Positions 52,523 through 61,282 of a stretch of DNA of 64,000 nt are shown in pieces. This DNA is from Pelomonas sp051857475. GTDB taxonomy: Bacteria; Pseudomonadota; Gammaproteobacteria; Burkholderiales; Burkholderiaceae_C. Both the position numbers and the translations under genes were made by a program. The notes under the pieces are model-generated. The model did no database searches. It was not told the origin of the DNA and worked only from the letters and a program-made list of their open reading frames with translations. Every line of letters begins with the position of its first letter. The stretch's first letter is position 1. Location of the stretch: contig NZ_JBPZGZ010000004.1 in assembly GCF_051857475.1 (NCBI RefSeq), forward strand, positions 186,001-250,000. The letters run 5' to 3'.

Positions 52523-53896
52523 TCAGCAGCTGAGCTTCTGTCCCGCCAGCCGGCAGCTGGACAGCGGCTGCCCGAGGGCGTCCAGCGCCTGCAGTTGCCA
52601 GCCCTGGGGCGTGGCCGTCAGGAGTGACAGGCCGGAGTCGGTGTGGGTCTGCACCGTCTCCAGCCGGGCTCCGGGCAGCAGTTCGTGGGCCAGGGCCGCG
52701 GCGTCGTTGACATGGCCCGAGGCCGCCGAGCCGCCGTTGCCGACGACGAGGGTGATGGGATGGTTGCTGGCGAAGCCCAGGGCCTGGTGCATGTGGATGT
52801 GGCCGTGGATGGTGGCCTGCACGCCGGGCGGGAACAGACGGCCGGGCGCGGCGTCCTGCAGCAGCGGGGTCAGGCCGGAACGGACAGTGCTGGGCGCCCC
52901 GCTCAGGCTGGGGCTGAAGGCCAGGCTGGGATGGTGGTTGACGAACAGGCTCTGGGCGCTGCCTTCGGCCAGCTCGGCCACGCGGTCCAGCTGCTGGCGC
53001 CAGCGCGCCCAGGCCGGCGACTCCCGGGGCGGCGTGCGGCTGCCGATCTCGGAGGAGTCGAAGACGATGAGCTGGCTGCGCGGCGACAGCGGCACGACGA
53101 AGGGGTTCGTGAAGTCGCCGTCATTGACGCCGGGGCCTGCGGCCGAGCAGGCACGGGCCGGGCCGGTCTCGGCGTCCAGATAGCGCAGCCAGCCCTGGCC
53201 GGCTCGGGCGCAGGCTTCGTGGTTGCCGCGCACGAACACCCAGGGAGCCGCCGCCAGCAAGGCCTTGGCCGGCGCGAAGAAGTCGGCTTGCCAGGCGTCG
53301 TCGCCATAGCCCCAGGGGCTGCCGGCGCAAACCGCCATGCCGCTCGGGCAGGGGCTTTCGCGGTAGTGGTAGTCGCCGACATGGATGACGAGGTCGGGCT
53401 TCAACGCCAGGGCGCGGGCCAGCACACGCGGGAAGGGCCAGTCCGAGGCGTCGTTGCAGCCCTGGAAGTCGTGGTCCGAGGCCTTGAGGCGGCAGCCGGT
53501 ATCGCCGATGACGACGATGCGACGCAGCTCGGTGGCCGGCGCCTGCAGCGTGACGCCGCCCAGCTGCACACTGGCCGCATCGGTTGGCCAGGGGGCCTCG
53601 CAGGCGCGCAGCGTGAAGCTCGTGGGCTTGTGCTCGGCCTCCTTGTTGCCCGGCGGCGGAGGCGCTTCGCCGGGGGCGCTGCGCTCCAGCATCGCTGCGC
53701 TGCCGCCAGCCCAGCGCAGCGTCGGGCAACTGGCCTCGCCCGTCAGCGCGCGCACGGCCCAGGCCGGACCGGCAACCGCCTGCACCCAGGCCTGCTGCAA
53801 GCCGGTGGGGGTTGTGGGTCGCACAGCCTGCGGAGGCGAGGCGGCACAACCGGCGAGCAGGGCGGCGAACAGCAGGGGAAGCGCGCGAGCGGTCAT
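52523..53896 (-). CDS. Lipoprotein calcineurin-like phosphoesterase
   Basis: Protein of 457 residues. The start at 53896 gives a lipoprotein signal (LLFAALLAGCAASPP); longer frames to 54055 lack it. An N-terminal region of about 130 residues precedes the phosphoesterase core: VIGDTGC, HVGDYHYRE, RGNHEAC, VNHHPSLAF and IHGHIHMH. It differs from the other two phosphoesterases in the window by its size and N-terminal extension. Faces the periplasm; substrate unknown. Confidence 0.83.
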   Translation of the reverse strand: MTARALPLLFAALLAGCAASPPQAVRPTTPTGLQQAWVQAVAGPAWAVRALTGEASCPTLRWAGGSAAMLERSAPGEAPPPPGNKEAEHKPTSFTLRACEAPWPTDAASVQLGGVTLQAPATELRRIVVIGDTGCRLKASDHDFQGCNDASDWPFPRVLARALALKPDLVIHVGDYHYRESPCPSGMAVCAGSPWGYGDDAWQADFFAPAKALLAAAPWVFVRGNHEACARAGQGWLRYLDAETGPARACSAAGPGVNDGDFTNPFVVPLSPRSQLIVFDSSEIGSRTPPRESPAWARWRQQLDRVAELAEGSAQSLFVNHHPSLAFSPSLSGAPSTVRSGLTPLLQDAAPGRLFPPGVQATIHGHIHMHQALGFASNHPITLVVGNGGSAASGHVNDAAALAHELLPGARLETVQTHTDSGLSLLTATPQGWQLQALDALGQPLSSCRLAGQKLSC

Positions 53897-54080
53897 GGAG
53901 CGATCAAGGGAGTGGGCCGGGCAAGCGTAGCGCCGTCGCGCCCGGATCGGGCTTCCGCAGGGCCGCCATCCCCAGTTCATCAAGCCCCGGGCATCAGCAC
54001 GATCCGAAGTGACCGAGCTGTCGCGCCTGATGCGCAAGCTGGCGGGCACTGGCATCGCCTTCGTGAAGTCCCAGAAGGCC

Positions 54081-54101
54081 CCGCGCCGCTGAGCGGCGCG
54101 G
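54081..54101. terminator. GC-rich hairpin after the sugar-acid transporter gene
   Basis: Perfect 9-bp stem CCGCGCCGC-TGA-GCGGCGCGG, 13 bp past the transporter stop on the - strand. No T-run, so it may only stabilise the message. Confidence 0.35.
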
Positions 54102-54114
54102 CGGCTTCAGCGCA

Positions 54115-55473
54115 TCACTTGCGCAGTTCGAAGCGCTTGATGTCGCCGACGACGAAGAGGTAGCAGCACACCGCGACCAGCGCATTGGCCGCGACGAACA
54201 CCAGGGCCGCGTTGAAGGACCCCGTGCCCTTGATCAGATAGCCGATGACGATGGGGGTCGTGATGCCGGCGGTGTTGCCGAAGGTGTTGAACAGCGCACC
54301 CGACAGGCCCGAGATCTCCTTGGGCGAGGTGTCGGACACGACGGCCCAGCCGAGAGCCCCGAGGCCCTTGCCGAAGAAGGCCAGCGACATGATGGCGACG
54401 ACGACGGCGGCGCTGTCGACGTAGTTGCACAGGATCATGCTGGTGGACAGCAGCATGCCGATGACGATGGGCGTCTTGCGGGCCATCGTCAGGCTCTTGC
54501 CGCGGCGCAGCAGGCCGTCAGAAATGAGGCCGCCCAGCACGCCGCCTGCAAAGCCGCAGATGGCCGGCAGGGCCGCGACGAAGCCGGCGTTCAGGATGGA
54601 CATGCCGCGTTCCTTGACCAGGTAGACCGGGAACCAGGTCAGGAAGAAATAGGTCAGCGTCGTGATGCAGTACTGGCCGACATAGACGCCCATCAGCATG
54701 CGGTTGGACAGCAGCTGCTTGATGTAGCCGAGCTTGGGGCTGTTGGGCGCGAAGCTGCGGCTCTGCGTGCCGGGCTGGTCCATGTGGACCAGGGCGCCGC
54801 CGGCGGCGATGTAGTCCAGCTCGGCCTGGTTGACGCCGGGGTGGGTCTTGGGCGTGTAGACCGTCTTCATCCACACGACGCTCAGCGCCACGCCCAGCAG
54901 GCCCATGACGACGAAGACGGCCGGCCAGCCGTAGCTGTGCGTGATCCAGCCCATCAGCGGCGCGAACAGCACGGTGGCGAAGTACTGGGCCGAATTGAAG
55001 ATGGCCGAGGCCGTGCCGCGTTCGGCGGCCGGGAACCAGCTTGCGACGATGCGCCCATTGGCCGGGAAGGACGGCGCCTCGGCCGCGCCGACCAGGAAGC
55101 GCAGCGCAAACAGCGTCACCACCGCCAGGCCGACATTGGCCGTGATGAAGCTGATGCCGCCCTGCAGCAGCGTGAAGATGGACCAGATGCAGATGCTGCA
55201 GGCATAGACCAGCTTGGAGCCGAAGCGGTCCAGCAGCCAGCCGCCGGGCAGCTGCGCGATCACATAGGACCAGCCGAAGGCCGAGAAGATATAGCCCATG
55301 GTCACCGAATCGATGCCCAGCTCTTTCGACAGGGCCGGCCCGGCGATGGACAGCGTGGCGCGGTCGGCGTAGTTGATCGTCGTGACGACGAAGAGCATGG
55401 CCAGGACGGCGAAGCGCTTCTTCGTTCTCGTGGCGCTGGCGGCATGGGCCAGCGAGGCGGTGGCGGTGTTCAT
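54115..55473 (-). CDS. MFS hexuronate/glucarate transporter
   Basis: Transporter of 452 residues in the anion:cation symporter group (GudP/GarP/ExuT-like): KKRFAVLAMLFVVTTINYADRATLSIAGPALSKELG at the start is diagnostic for glucarate/galactarate/galactonate permeases. About 12 helices. Last gene of the sugar-acid operon, 64 bp after the dehydrogenase. Takes up D-glucarate or galactarate by proton symport. Confidence 0.87.
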   Translation of the reverse strand: MNTATASLAHAASATRTKKRFAVLAMLFVVTTINYADRATLSIAGPALSKELGIDSVTMGYIFSAFGWSYVIAQLPGGWLLDRFGSKLVYACSICIWSIFTLLQGGISFITANVGLAVVTLFALRFLVGAAEAPSFPANGRIVASWFPAAERGTASAIFNSAQYFATVLFAPLMGWITHSYGWPAVFVVMGLLGVALSVVWMKTVYTPKTHPGVNQAELDYIAAGGALVHMDQPGTQSRSFAPNSPKLGYIKQLLSNRMLMGVYVGQYCITTLTYFFLTWFPVYLVKERGMSILNAGFVAALPAICGFAGGVLGGLISDGLLRRGKSLTMARKTPIVIGMLLSTSMILCNYVDSAAVVVAIMSLAFFGKGLGALGWAVVSDTSPKEISGLSGALFNTFGNTAGITTPIVIGYLIKGTGSFNAALVFVAANALVAVCCYLFVVGDIKRFELRK

Positions 55474-55537
55474 CGGGTGTCTCCGGGCAATGCAGCGGCT
55501 CCGCCTCTTGCCGGGCGGTGGTGCCGAATGGGGTGGA

Positions 55538-56977
55538 TCAGGCTTGGGTGTAGGCCGTCTTCACGGTCGTATAGAACTCGGCGGCATGGCGGCCCTGCTC
55601 GCGCGGGCCGTAGCTGCTGCCTTTGCGGCCACCGAAGGGCACGTGATAGTCCACGCCGGCCGTCGGCAGGTTGACCATGACCATGCCGGCCTGCGAGTGG
55701 CGCTTGAAATGGGTGGCGTGCTTGAGGGACGTCGTCGCGATGCCGGCGGACAGGCCGAAGGGCGTGTCGTTGGACAGCGCCAGGGCGTGCTCGTAGTCGC
55801 GCGCGCGGATGACGCTGACGACGGGGCCGAACACTTCCTCGCGGTTGATGCGCATCTCGGCCGTCGTGTCGGTGATCAGAGCCGGCGTCAGGTAGAAGCC
55901 CGGTTGGCCGTCGACGTTGTGCTCGAGGTGCTCGCCGCCCTGCAGCAGCCGGCCGCCCTCGCTCTGGGCGATGCCGATATAGGCCTGGTCCTGGCTGAGC
56001 TGGCTGGCGTCGACGACCGGGCCGATGTCGGTACCGGCCTTGCGCGCGTCGTCGATCTTCAGCGCCTTCATCTTCTCGACAACCGCTGCGATGAAGCGGT
56101 CGTGGATGCCTTCGGTGACGATGAGTCGCGAGGAGGCTGTGCAGCGCTGGCCGGTGGAGAAGAAGCCGCTGTTGACGGCGGCACCCACGGCGACGCCCAG
56201 GTCCGCGTCATCCAGCACGACCATGGGATTCTTGCCGCCCATCTCGAGCTGGAACTTGGCCATGCGGGCCACGCAGGCGGCGGCCACCTTCTGGCCGGTG
56301 CCCACCGAGCCGGTGAAGCTGATGGCCGCCACGCGTGGGTCGTTCAGCAGCTTCTCGCCGACGACCGAGCCGCGGCCCATGACGAGGTTGAAGACGCCGG
56401 CCGGCAGACCCGAGCGCGACAGGATCTCGGCCAGGGCCCAGGCCGAGCCGGGCACCAGGTCGGCCGGCTTGAAGACGACGCAATTGCCCCAGGCCAGGGC
56501 CGGCGCGATCTTCCAGGCGGGAATGGCGATGGGGAAGTTCCACGGCGTGATGAGGCCGACGACGCCGATGGCTTCACGCGTCACTTCCACGCCGACGCCG
56601 GGGCGCACCGAGGGCAGGCTTTCGCCACCGGGGCGCAGGGCCTCGCCGGCGAAGAACTTGAAGATGTTGCCGGCGCGGACCACTTCGCCGATGGCCTCGG
56701 GCAGGGTTTTGCCCTCCTCGCGGGCCAGCAGGTCGCCGAGCTCGGCGCGGCGGGCCAGGATCTCGGTGCCGACGGCGTCGAGGATGTCGAAGCGCTGCTG
56801 CGGTGTGCTCAGGCTCCAGGCCGGGAAGGCGGCCGTCGCGGCCGTGATGGCCAGTTCGGCCTGCGCCGCGTCGGCCTGGGCGTACTCGCCGATCAGGTCG
56901 CGGGTGTCGGACGGGTTGATGTTGCGTGAGACGCCGTGGCCGTCGAGCCACTCGCCGTTGATGAGGTTCTTGAACAT
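55538..56977 (-). CDS. 2-oxoglutarate semialdehyde dehydrogenase (KGSADH)
   Basis: NAD(P)-dependent aldehyde dehydrogenase of 479 residues. Catalytic N147 (PWNFP), E245 (LEMGGKNP) and C279 (GQRCTAS) are all present. In this operon it should oxidise 2,5-dioxopentanoate to 2-oxoglutarate, the last step after GudD/GarD and KdgD. Starts 5 bp after gudD. Succinate-semialdehyde dehydrogenase is the main alternative by sequence alone; context decides. Confidence 0.9.
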   Translation of the reverse strand: MFKNLINGEWLDGHGVSRNINPSDTRDLIGEYAQADAAQAELAITAATAAFPAWSLSTPQQRFDILDAVGTEILARRAELGDLLAREEGKTLPEAIGEVVRAGNIFKFFAGEALRPGGESLPSVRPGVGVEVTREAIGVVGLITPWNFPIAIPAWKIAPALAWGNCVVFKPADLVPGSAWALAEILSRSGLPAGVFNLVMGRGSVVGEKLLNDPRVAAISFTGSVGTGQKVAAACVARMAKFQLEMGGKNPMVVLDDADLGVAVGAAVNSGFFSTGQRCTASSRLIVTEGIHDRFIAAVVEKMKALKIDDARKAGTDIGPVVDASQLSQDQAYIGIAQSEGGRLLQGGEHLEHNVDGQPGFYLTPALITDTTAEMRINREEVFGPVVSVIRARDYEHALALSNDTPFGLSAGIATTSLKHATHFKRHSQAGMVMVNLPTAGVDYHVPFGGRKGSSYGPREQGRHAAEFYTTVKTAYTQA

Positions 56978-56982
56978 GATGG

Positions 56983-58320
56983 TTATCGGTCCAGTGCGGG
57001 GCGCTTGGGGTTGAAGGTCCAGCCTGGGATCAGGTACTGCATCGCGATCGCGTCGTCGCGGGCACCCAGTCCGTGCTGCTTGTAGAGCTGGTGCGCATTC
57101 TCGACCTCGGCCATGTCAAGTTCGATCCCCAGTCCCGGCTTCTTGGGCACGGCCACGTGGCCGTCGACGATCTGCAGCGATTCTTTCGTCAGGCGCTGGC
57201 CGTCCTGCCAGATCCAGTGGGTGTCGATGGCCGTGACCTTGCCGGGCGCCGCGGCGCCGACGTGGGTGAACATGGCCAGCGAGATGTCGAAGTGGTTGTT
57301 GGAGTGCGAGCCCCAGGTCAGGCCCCAGTCGCGGCAGGTCTGGGCGACGCGCACCGAGCCGGCCATGGTCCAGAAATGCGGGTCGGCCAGCGGTATGTCC
57401 ACGCTCTGCAGCGACAGCGCGTGGCTCAACTGGCGCCAGTCGGTGGCGACCATGTTGGTGGCCGTGGGCAGGCCGGTGGCGCGGCGGAACTCGGCCATGA
57501 CCTCGCGGCCCGAGAAGCCGTCCTCGGCGCCGCAGGGGTCCTCGGCATAGGCCAGCACGCCCCTCATGTCGCGCATCAGGCGGATGGCGTCCTTCAACAG
57601 CCAGCCGCCGTTGGGGTCCAGCGTCACGCGGGCATCGGGGAAGCGTTCGTGTAGGGCGCGGATGGCCTCGACCTCCTCGTCACCGCGCAGCACGCCGCCC
57701 TTCAACTTGAAGTCGTTGAAGCCATAGCGCTCGCGCGCCGCTTCGGCGAGCTTGACGACGGCCTCGGGCGTCAGCGCGACCTCGTGGCGCAGGCGGCTCC
57801 AGGCGTTGTCGGCCTCGGGCTCGGCGTTGTAGGGCAGGTCGGTCTTTTTGCGGTCGCCGACGTAGAACAGATAGCCCAGCATCTCGACGGCATCGCGTTG
57901 CTGGCCTTCGCCAAGCAGGGCCGCGACCGGTACGCCGAGATGCTGGCCCAGCAGGTCCAGGAAGGCCGATTCGATGGCCGTGGCCGCATGGATGGTGGTG
58001 CGCAGGTCGAAGGTCTGCAGGCCGCGGCCACCGGCGTCACGGTCGGCAAAGCTCTGGCTGACTTGCTGAAGAACCTTCTGATGCGAGCCGATGGGCTGGC
58101 CGACGACCAGCGTGCGCGCGTCTTCCAGCGTCTGGCGGATCTTTTCGCCGCCCGGCACTTCGCCCACGCCGGTGTGGCCGGCGCTGTCGGTCAGGATCAG
58201 GATGTTGCGGGTGAAGAAGGGCGCATGGGCGCCGCTGAGGTTGAGCAGCATGCTGTCGCGCCCGGCGACCGGGATGACACGCAGCTCTTTGATGACGGGA
58301 GTTGAATTCATGGTGTCCAT
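56983..58320 (-). CDS. gudD: D-glucarate dehydratase
   Basis: Enolase-superfamily enzyme (445 residues) converting D-glucarate to 5-dehydro-4-deoxy-D-glucarate. With the start at 58320 the K205-x-K207 pair (FKLKGG) falls at the numbering of the E. coli enzyme. Further ligands: TLDPNGG, AYAEDPCG, ATNMVATDW, and the base region WGSHSNNHFDISLAMF. An ATG at 58344 or 58311 is possible. Cytoplasmic. A palindromic repeat element separates it from the receptor gene. Confidence 0.92.
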   Translation of the reverse strand: MDTMNSTPVIKELRVIPVAGRDSMLLNLSGAHAPFFTRNILILTDSAGHTGVGEVPGGEKIRQTLEDARTLVVGQPIGSHQKVLQQVSQSFADRDAGGRGLQTFDLRTTIHAATAIESAFLDLLGQHLGVPVAALLGEGQQRDAVEMLGYLFYVGDRKKTDLPYNAEPEADNAWSRLRHEVALTPEAVVKLAEAARERYGFNDFKLKGGVLRGDEEVEAIRALHERFPDARVTLDPNGGWLLKDAIRLMRDMRGVLAYAEDPCGAEDGFSGREVMAEFRRATGLPTATNMVATDWRQLSHALSLQSVDIPLADPHFWTMAGSVRVAQTCRDWGLTWGSHSNNHFDISLAMFTHVGAAAPGKVTAIDTHWIWQDGQRLTKESLQIVDGHVAVPKKPGLGIELDMAEVENAHQLYKQHGLGARDDAIAMQYLIPGWTFNPKRPALDR

Positions 58321-58371
58321 GCGTAGTGCCTTGCCCAGCGGCACCCATGGAACTGGCTTTGCCAGGCCATC

Positions 58372-58417
58372 GGGTGCGCCCCCTTGAGGGGAGGCGCGTC
58401 AGCGCCTCGGGGGTGGG
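58372..58417. repeat. REP-like palindromic intergenic element
   Basis: Nested GC-rich inverted repeats: CCCC-TTGA-GGGG and AGGCGC-GTCA-GCGCCT inside flanking C5/G5 runs. It begins 2 bp after the receptor gene stop. The pattern resembles short palindromic intergenic repeats that are frequent in Burkholderiales genomes. On the - strand it may stabilise the receptor mRNA. Only this copy was noticed in the window. Confidence 0.5.
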
Positions 58418-58418
58418 C

Positions 58419-59381
58419 TTAGTCCGCGGTGATCTTGCGTTCAGTGATGACCTTCTTCCAGCGCGCGAACTCGGCGGCTTGGAAGGCGGTGAACTCTTCG
58501 GGGGTGTTGGCGACGATCTCGAAGCCCTGCTCGAGCAGCTTGGGCTTGATGTCGGGGGCGTTCAGGGCCGCGACGATGCCGGCATGCAGCTTGGCCTTGA
58601 TGTCGGCCGGGAGGCCCTTGGGGGCGGCCACGGCCTGCCAGGAATAGACCTGCAGGCCCTTGATGCCCAACTCGTCCAGCGTCGGTACATCGGGCAGCAC
58701 TGGCGAACGTTTTGCGCTCGTGACGCTCAGCGCGCGCAGCTTGCCGGCCTTGATCTGCGGCAGGGCGGTGTTGATGTTCATGAAGCTGGCATCCACCTGA
58801 CCGCCGAGCAGGTCGTTCATGACCGGGCCGCCGCCCTTGTAGGGGATGTGCAGGCCGCTCGTACCCGTCTGCTGCCAGAACAGCTCGGCCGTGATGTGGT
58901 CGCTGGAGCCGTTGCCCGAGGAGGCGAAGCTCATCTTGTCGGGGTTGGCCTTCAGGAAGGCCAGCACCTCGGCCATGCTCTTGTGCGGCGACGCGGCCGG
59001 CACGACCAGCACATTGGGCGCTTGCACGGCGACGCTGATGTAATCCAGATCCTTGGTCGGGTCGTAGCCGATGTTCTTCAGCAGGTGCGGGCCGATGACC
59101 AGGGGGCCCAGCGACGTGACGAGAATGGTGTATCCATCGGGCGCGGCTCGCTTGACGGCCGCAGTGCCGATGGTGCCGCCCGCACCGGCGCGGTTGTCGA
59201 CGACGAAGTTGCCGCCGGGCTTTTCCTGCAGCTTGGCACCCAGCATGCGCGCGATGGCGTCGCTGGAGCCGCCGGGCGGGAAGGGCACCAAGAGGGTCAC
59301 CGGCTTGGCGGGCCAGGCCTGAGCCCACGCGACGCTTGTGGCGGCGAGGCTCAGCAGCACGGAGGTCAGCAGTCGCTTCAT
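58419..59381 (-). CDS. Bug/TctC-family extracytoplasmic solute receptor
   Basis: Periplasmic binding protein of 320 residues with signal peptide (LLTSVLLSLAATSVAWAQ) and family blocks WPAKPVTLLVPFPPGGSSDAIAR, VVDNRAGAGGTIGTAAV and MSFASSGNGSSDHITAELF. AGGAGACA precedes the start. Such receptors feed tripartite tricarboxylate transporters, but no TctA/TctB genes are nearby. Here it probably binds a sugar acid, alongside the MFS transporter of the operon, or acts as a sensor. Confidence 0.88.
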   Translation of the reverse strand: MKRLLTSVLLSLAATSVAWAQAWPAKPVTLLVPFPPGGSSDAIARMLGAKLQEKPGGNFVVDNRAGAGGTIGTAAVKRAAPDGYTILVTSLGPLVIGPHLLKNIGYDPTKDLDYISVAVQAPNVLVVPAASPHKSMAEVLAFLKANPDKMSFASSGNGSSDHITAELFWQQTGTSGLHIPYKGGGPVMNDLLGGQVDASFMNINTALPQIKAGKLRALSVTSAKRSPVLPDVPTLDELGIKGLQVYSWQAVAAPKGLPADIKAKLHAGIVAALNAPDIKPKLLEQGFEIVANTPEEFTAFQAAEFARWKKVITERKITAD

Positions 59382-59417
59382 CGTCTTGTCTCCTGTTTGT
59401 TTTTTCGAGAGAGTCGT

Positions 59418-60329
59418 TTACTGCGGGCCGAGCTTGGAGATCAACGCGCCGAGCGCGTCGACCTCGGCGGGCAGCAGGTCAGACAGCGGCGGGCGCACCG
59501 GGCCGGCGCCGTGGCCGACCAGGGTCGCGCCGGCCTTCACGATGGACACCGCATAGCCCTCGGCCTTGTTGCGGATGGCGATATAGGGCAGGAAGAAGTC
59601 GCGGATCAGGCGGTCGGTGGTGGCCGTGTCATTGGCCGCGTGGGCGTTGTAGAACTCCATCGCCGTCTTGGGGATGAAGTTGAAGACGGCCGAGGAGTAG
59701 ACCGGGCAGCCCATGGCCTTGTAGGCGCCGGCAAAGACCTCGGCCGTGGGCAGGCCGCCGAGGTAGGCGAAGCGCTCGCCCAGGGTCTGGCGGATGGCGA
59801 CGAACTTCTCGATGTCGCCGAAGCCGTCCTTGAAGCCAATCAGGTTGGGGCAGCGCTCGGCCAGCACCTGCAGGCTCTGCGGCGTCAGCCTGCAGGCGCC
59901 TCGGTTGTAGACGACGACGCCGAACTTGACGCTCTTGCAGACGGCTTCGACGTGGGCGATCAGGCCTTCCTGGCTGGCTTCGGTCAGGTAGTGAGGCAGC
60001 AGCAGGATGCCTTGGGCCCCCAGGCGCTCGGCCTCCTGGGCGTACTGGATTGCGACGCGGGTGCCGCCGCCGGCGCCGGCCAGGATGGGCGTGCGACCAC
60101 GGCAGGTGTCGAGAGCGACCTGGATGACATCGCTGTACTCGCCCGGCTCCAGCGAGAAGAACTCACCCGTGCCACCGGCCGCGAACAGGGCCGAGGCGCC
60201 GTAGGGCTGCAGCCACTCCAGGCGCTCGGCATAGGCCTTGGGCGCGAAGTTCAGCTGGGCGTCGAAGTCGGTCAGCGGGAAGGACAGCAGGCCGGCTTCG
60301 AGGACGGCTTTGAGTTCTTGGGGCGACAT
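59418..60329 (-). CDS. kdgD: 5-dehydro-4-deoxyglucarate dehydratase
   Basis: DapA-family lyase of 303 residues converting 5-dehydro-4-deoxyglucarate to 2,5-dioxopentanoate with loss of CO2 and water. Schiff-base K167 in LIGFKDGFGD, AAGGTGEFFSL at the active site, and YNRG with the catalytic tyrosine. It takes the product of both GudD and GarD and passes it to KGSADH. First catabolic gene after the regulator; an operator-like repeat lies 30 bp upstream. Confidence 0.92.
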   Translation of the reverse strand: MSPQELKAVLEAGLLSFPLTDFDAQLNFAPKAYAERLEWLQPYGASALFAAGGTGEFFSLEPGEYSDVIQVALDTCRGRTPILAGAGGGTRVAIQYAQEAERLGAQGILLLPHYLTEASQEGLIAHVEAVCKSVKFGVVVYNRGACRLTPQSLQVLAERCPNLIGFKDGFGDIEKFVAIRQTLGERFAYLGGLPTAEVFAGAYKAMGCPVYSSAVFNFIPKTAMEFYNAHAANDTATTDRLIRDFFLPYIAIRNKAEGYAVSIVKAGATLVGHGAGPVRPPLSDLLPAEVDALGALISKLGPQ

Positions 60330-60358
60330 GGGCGGGTCTCCGGGTGTGGTGATGAACT

Positions 60359-60382
60359 AAGTTGTAGGTCATCGTACAACTT
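60359..60382. promoter_or_regulatory. GntR-type operator upstream of kdgD
   Basis: Inverted repeat AAGTTGTA (60359-60366) / TACAACTT (60375-60382) with an 8-bp spacer. It shares the GTTGTA/TACAAC half-sites with the palindrome at 61212-61236, so the same FadR-type regulator probably binds both. Confidence 0.5.
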
Positions 60383-60439
60383 CAATCAAATCCGACAAGA
60401 CTAGGGATAACCCGCGATCGACTTCTCTTTACGCGCGGC

Positions 60440-61165
60440 TCAAGCGGCTTCAGCCTGGGCGCGTCGGCGGCGTTCGCGGCTGTTCGACAGGTGGGTGCGC
60501 ATGGCCGCGCGGGCCGATTCGGCGTCCTGGCTGGCAATGGCGTCGAGGATGTTTTCGTGCTCGGTGTTGACCCGGCGCATATAAGCCAGGCGCTCGGCAC
60601 TCATCTCGACGCTCGGCTCCAGCCGGGCGCGCGGAATGATCTGGGCGCCCAGGGTCTGCATCAGGTCGGCGAAGTGGCTGTTCTGCGTGGCGCGGGCGAT
60701 CTCCAGGTGGAACTGGAAGTCGGCCGCGACCGAGTCCTGGCCGGCCTCGACGGCCGCAATCACCGCATCCAGCGCCTTGCGCAAGGCGAGAAGGTTGGCT
60801 TCGCTGCGGCGCAGGGCCGCCAGTCCGGCGGCCTCGGTCTCCAGGCCGATGCGCAGTTCCAGCACGGCGATGACGTCCTGCAATGTGCTGAACTGCTCCG
60901 GCGTGATCTTGAAGGAAGGACCGTCACCAGCGCCGAGCACGAAGGTGCCGATGCCGTGCCGCGTCTCGACCAGACCGGCGGCCTGCAGCTTGGAAATCGC
61001 CTCGCGCACGACGGTGCGGCTGACGTCGAAGGCCTCCATGATGGCGGCCTCGGTGGGCAGCTTGTCGCCGGCCTGCAGTTGGCCACCGCGGATGCGGTCG
61101 CCCAGGGATTCGACCAGTTCGTGGGCCAGGGTTCGCGGCCGGCGGCGGAGGGTAGGGGCGTGCAC
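60440..61165 (-). CDS. FadR-family (GntR) regulator of the sugar-acid genes
   Basis: Regulator of 241 residues. GntR winged helix (LQAGDKLPTEAAIMEAFDVSRTVVREAISKLQAAGLVETRHGIGTFV) and all-helical FCD effector domain with metal-site residues (DFQFHLEIARATQN, NTEHENILDAI). Lies between the kdgD operon and garD. It is the likely repressor whose sites are at 60359-60382 and 61212-61236; the inducer is probably glucarate, galactarate or a pathway intermediate. Confidence 0.9.
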   Translation of the reverse strand: MHAPTLRRRPRTLAHELVESLGDRIRGGQLQAGDKLPTEAAIMEAFDVSRTVVREAISKLQAAGLVETRHGIGTFVLGAGDGPSFKITPEQFSTLQDVIAVLELRIGLETEAAGLAALRRSEANLLALRKALDAVIAAVEAGQDSVAADFQFHLEIARATQNSHFADLMQTLGAQIIPRARLEPSVEMSAERLAYMRRVNTEHENILDAIASQDAESARAAMRTHLSNSRERRRRAQAEAA

Positions 61166-61211
61166 TTGCGGGTTTTCCCGTGGTTTTGAATCAGGCAGGG
61201 CGTCTAAAGTA

Positions 61212-61236
61212 CGTCTAGTTGTACGACAACTAGACG
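61212..61236. promoter_or_regulatory. Perfect 25-bp GntR operator palindrome between the regulator and garD
   Basis: Arms of 11 bp, CGTCTAGTTGT (61212-61222) and ACAACTAGACG (61226-61236), around ACG. The centre TTGTACGACAA fits the FadR-subfamily pattern TNGTNNNACNA exactly. It is placed between the divergent regulator (46 bp) and garD (46 bp). Confidence 0.75.
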
Positions 61237-61282
61237 ACGTACAACAAGACCTGATCGCACTTTAGCCATTGCGCCGCCGGAT

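Noticed and set aside
54008..54091. Short + strand reading VTELSRLMRKLAGTGIAFVKSQKAPRR from a GTG
   Set aside because: Only 27 codons, no upstream continuation or ribosome-binding site, ends in a hairpin; could be a gene remnant but not supportable.
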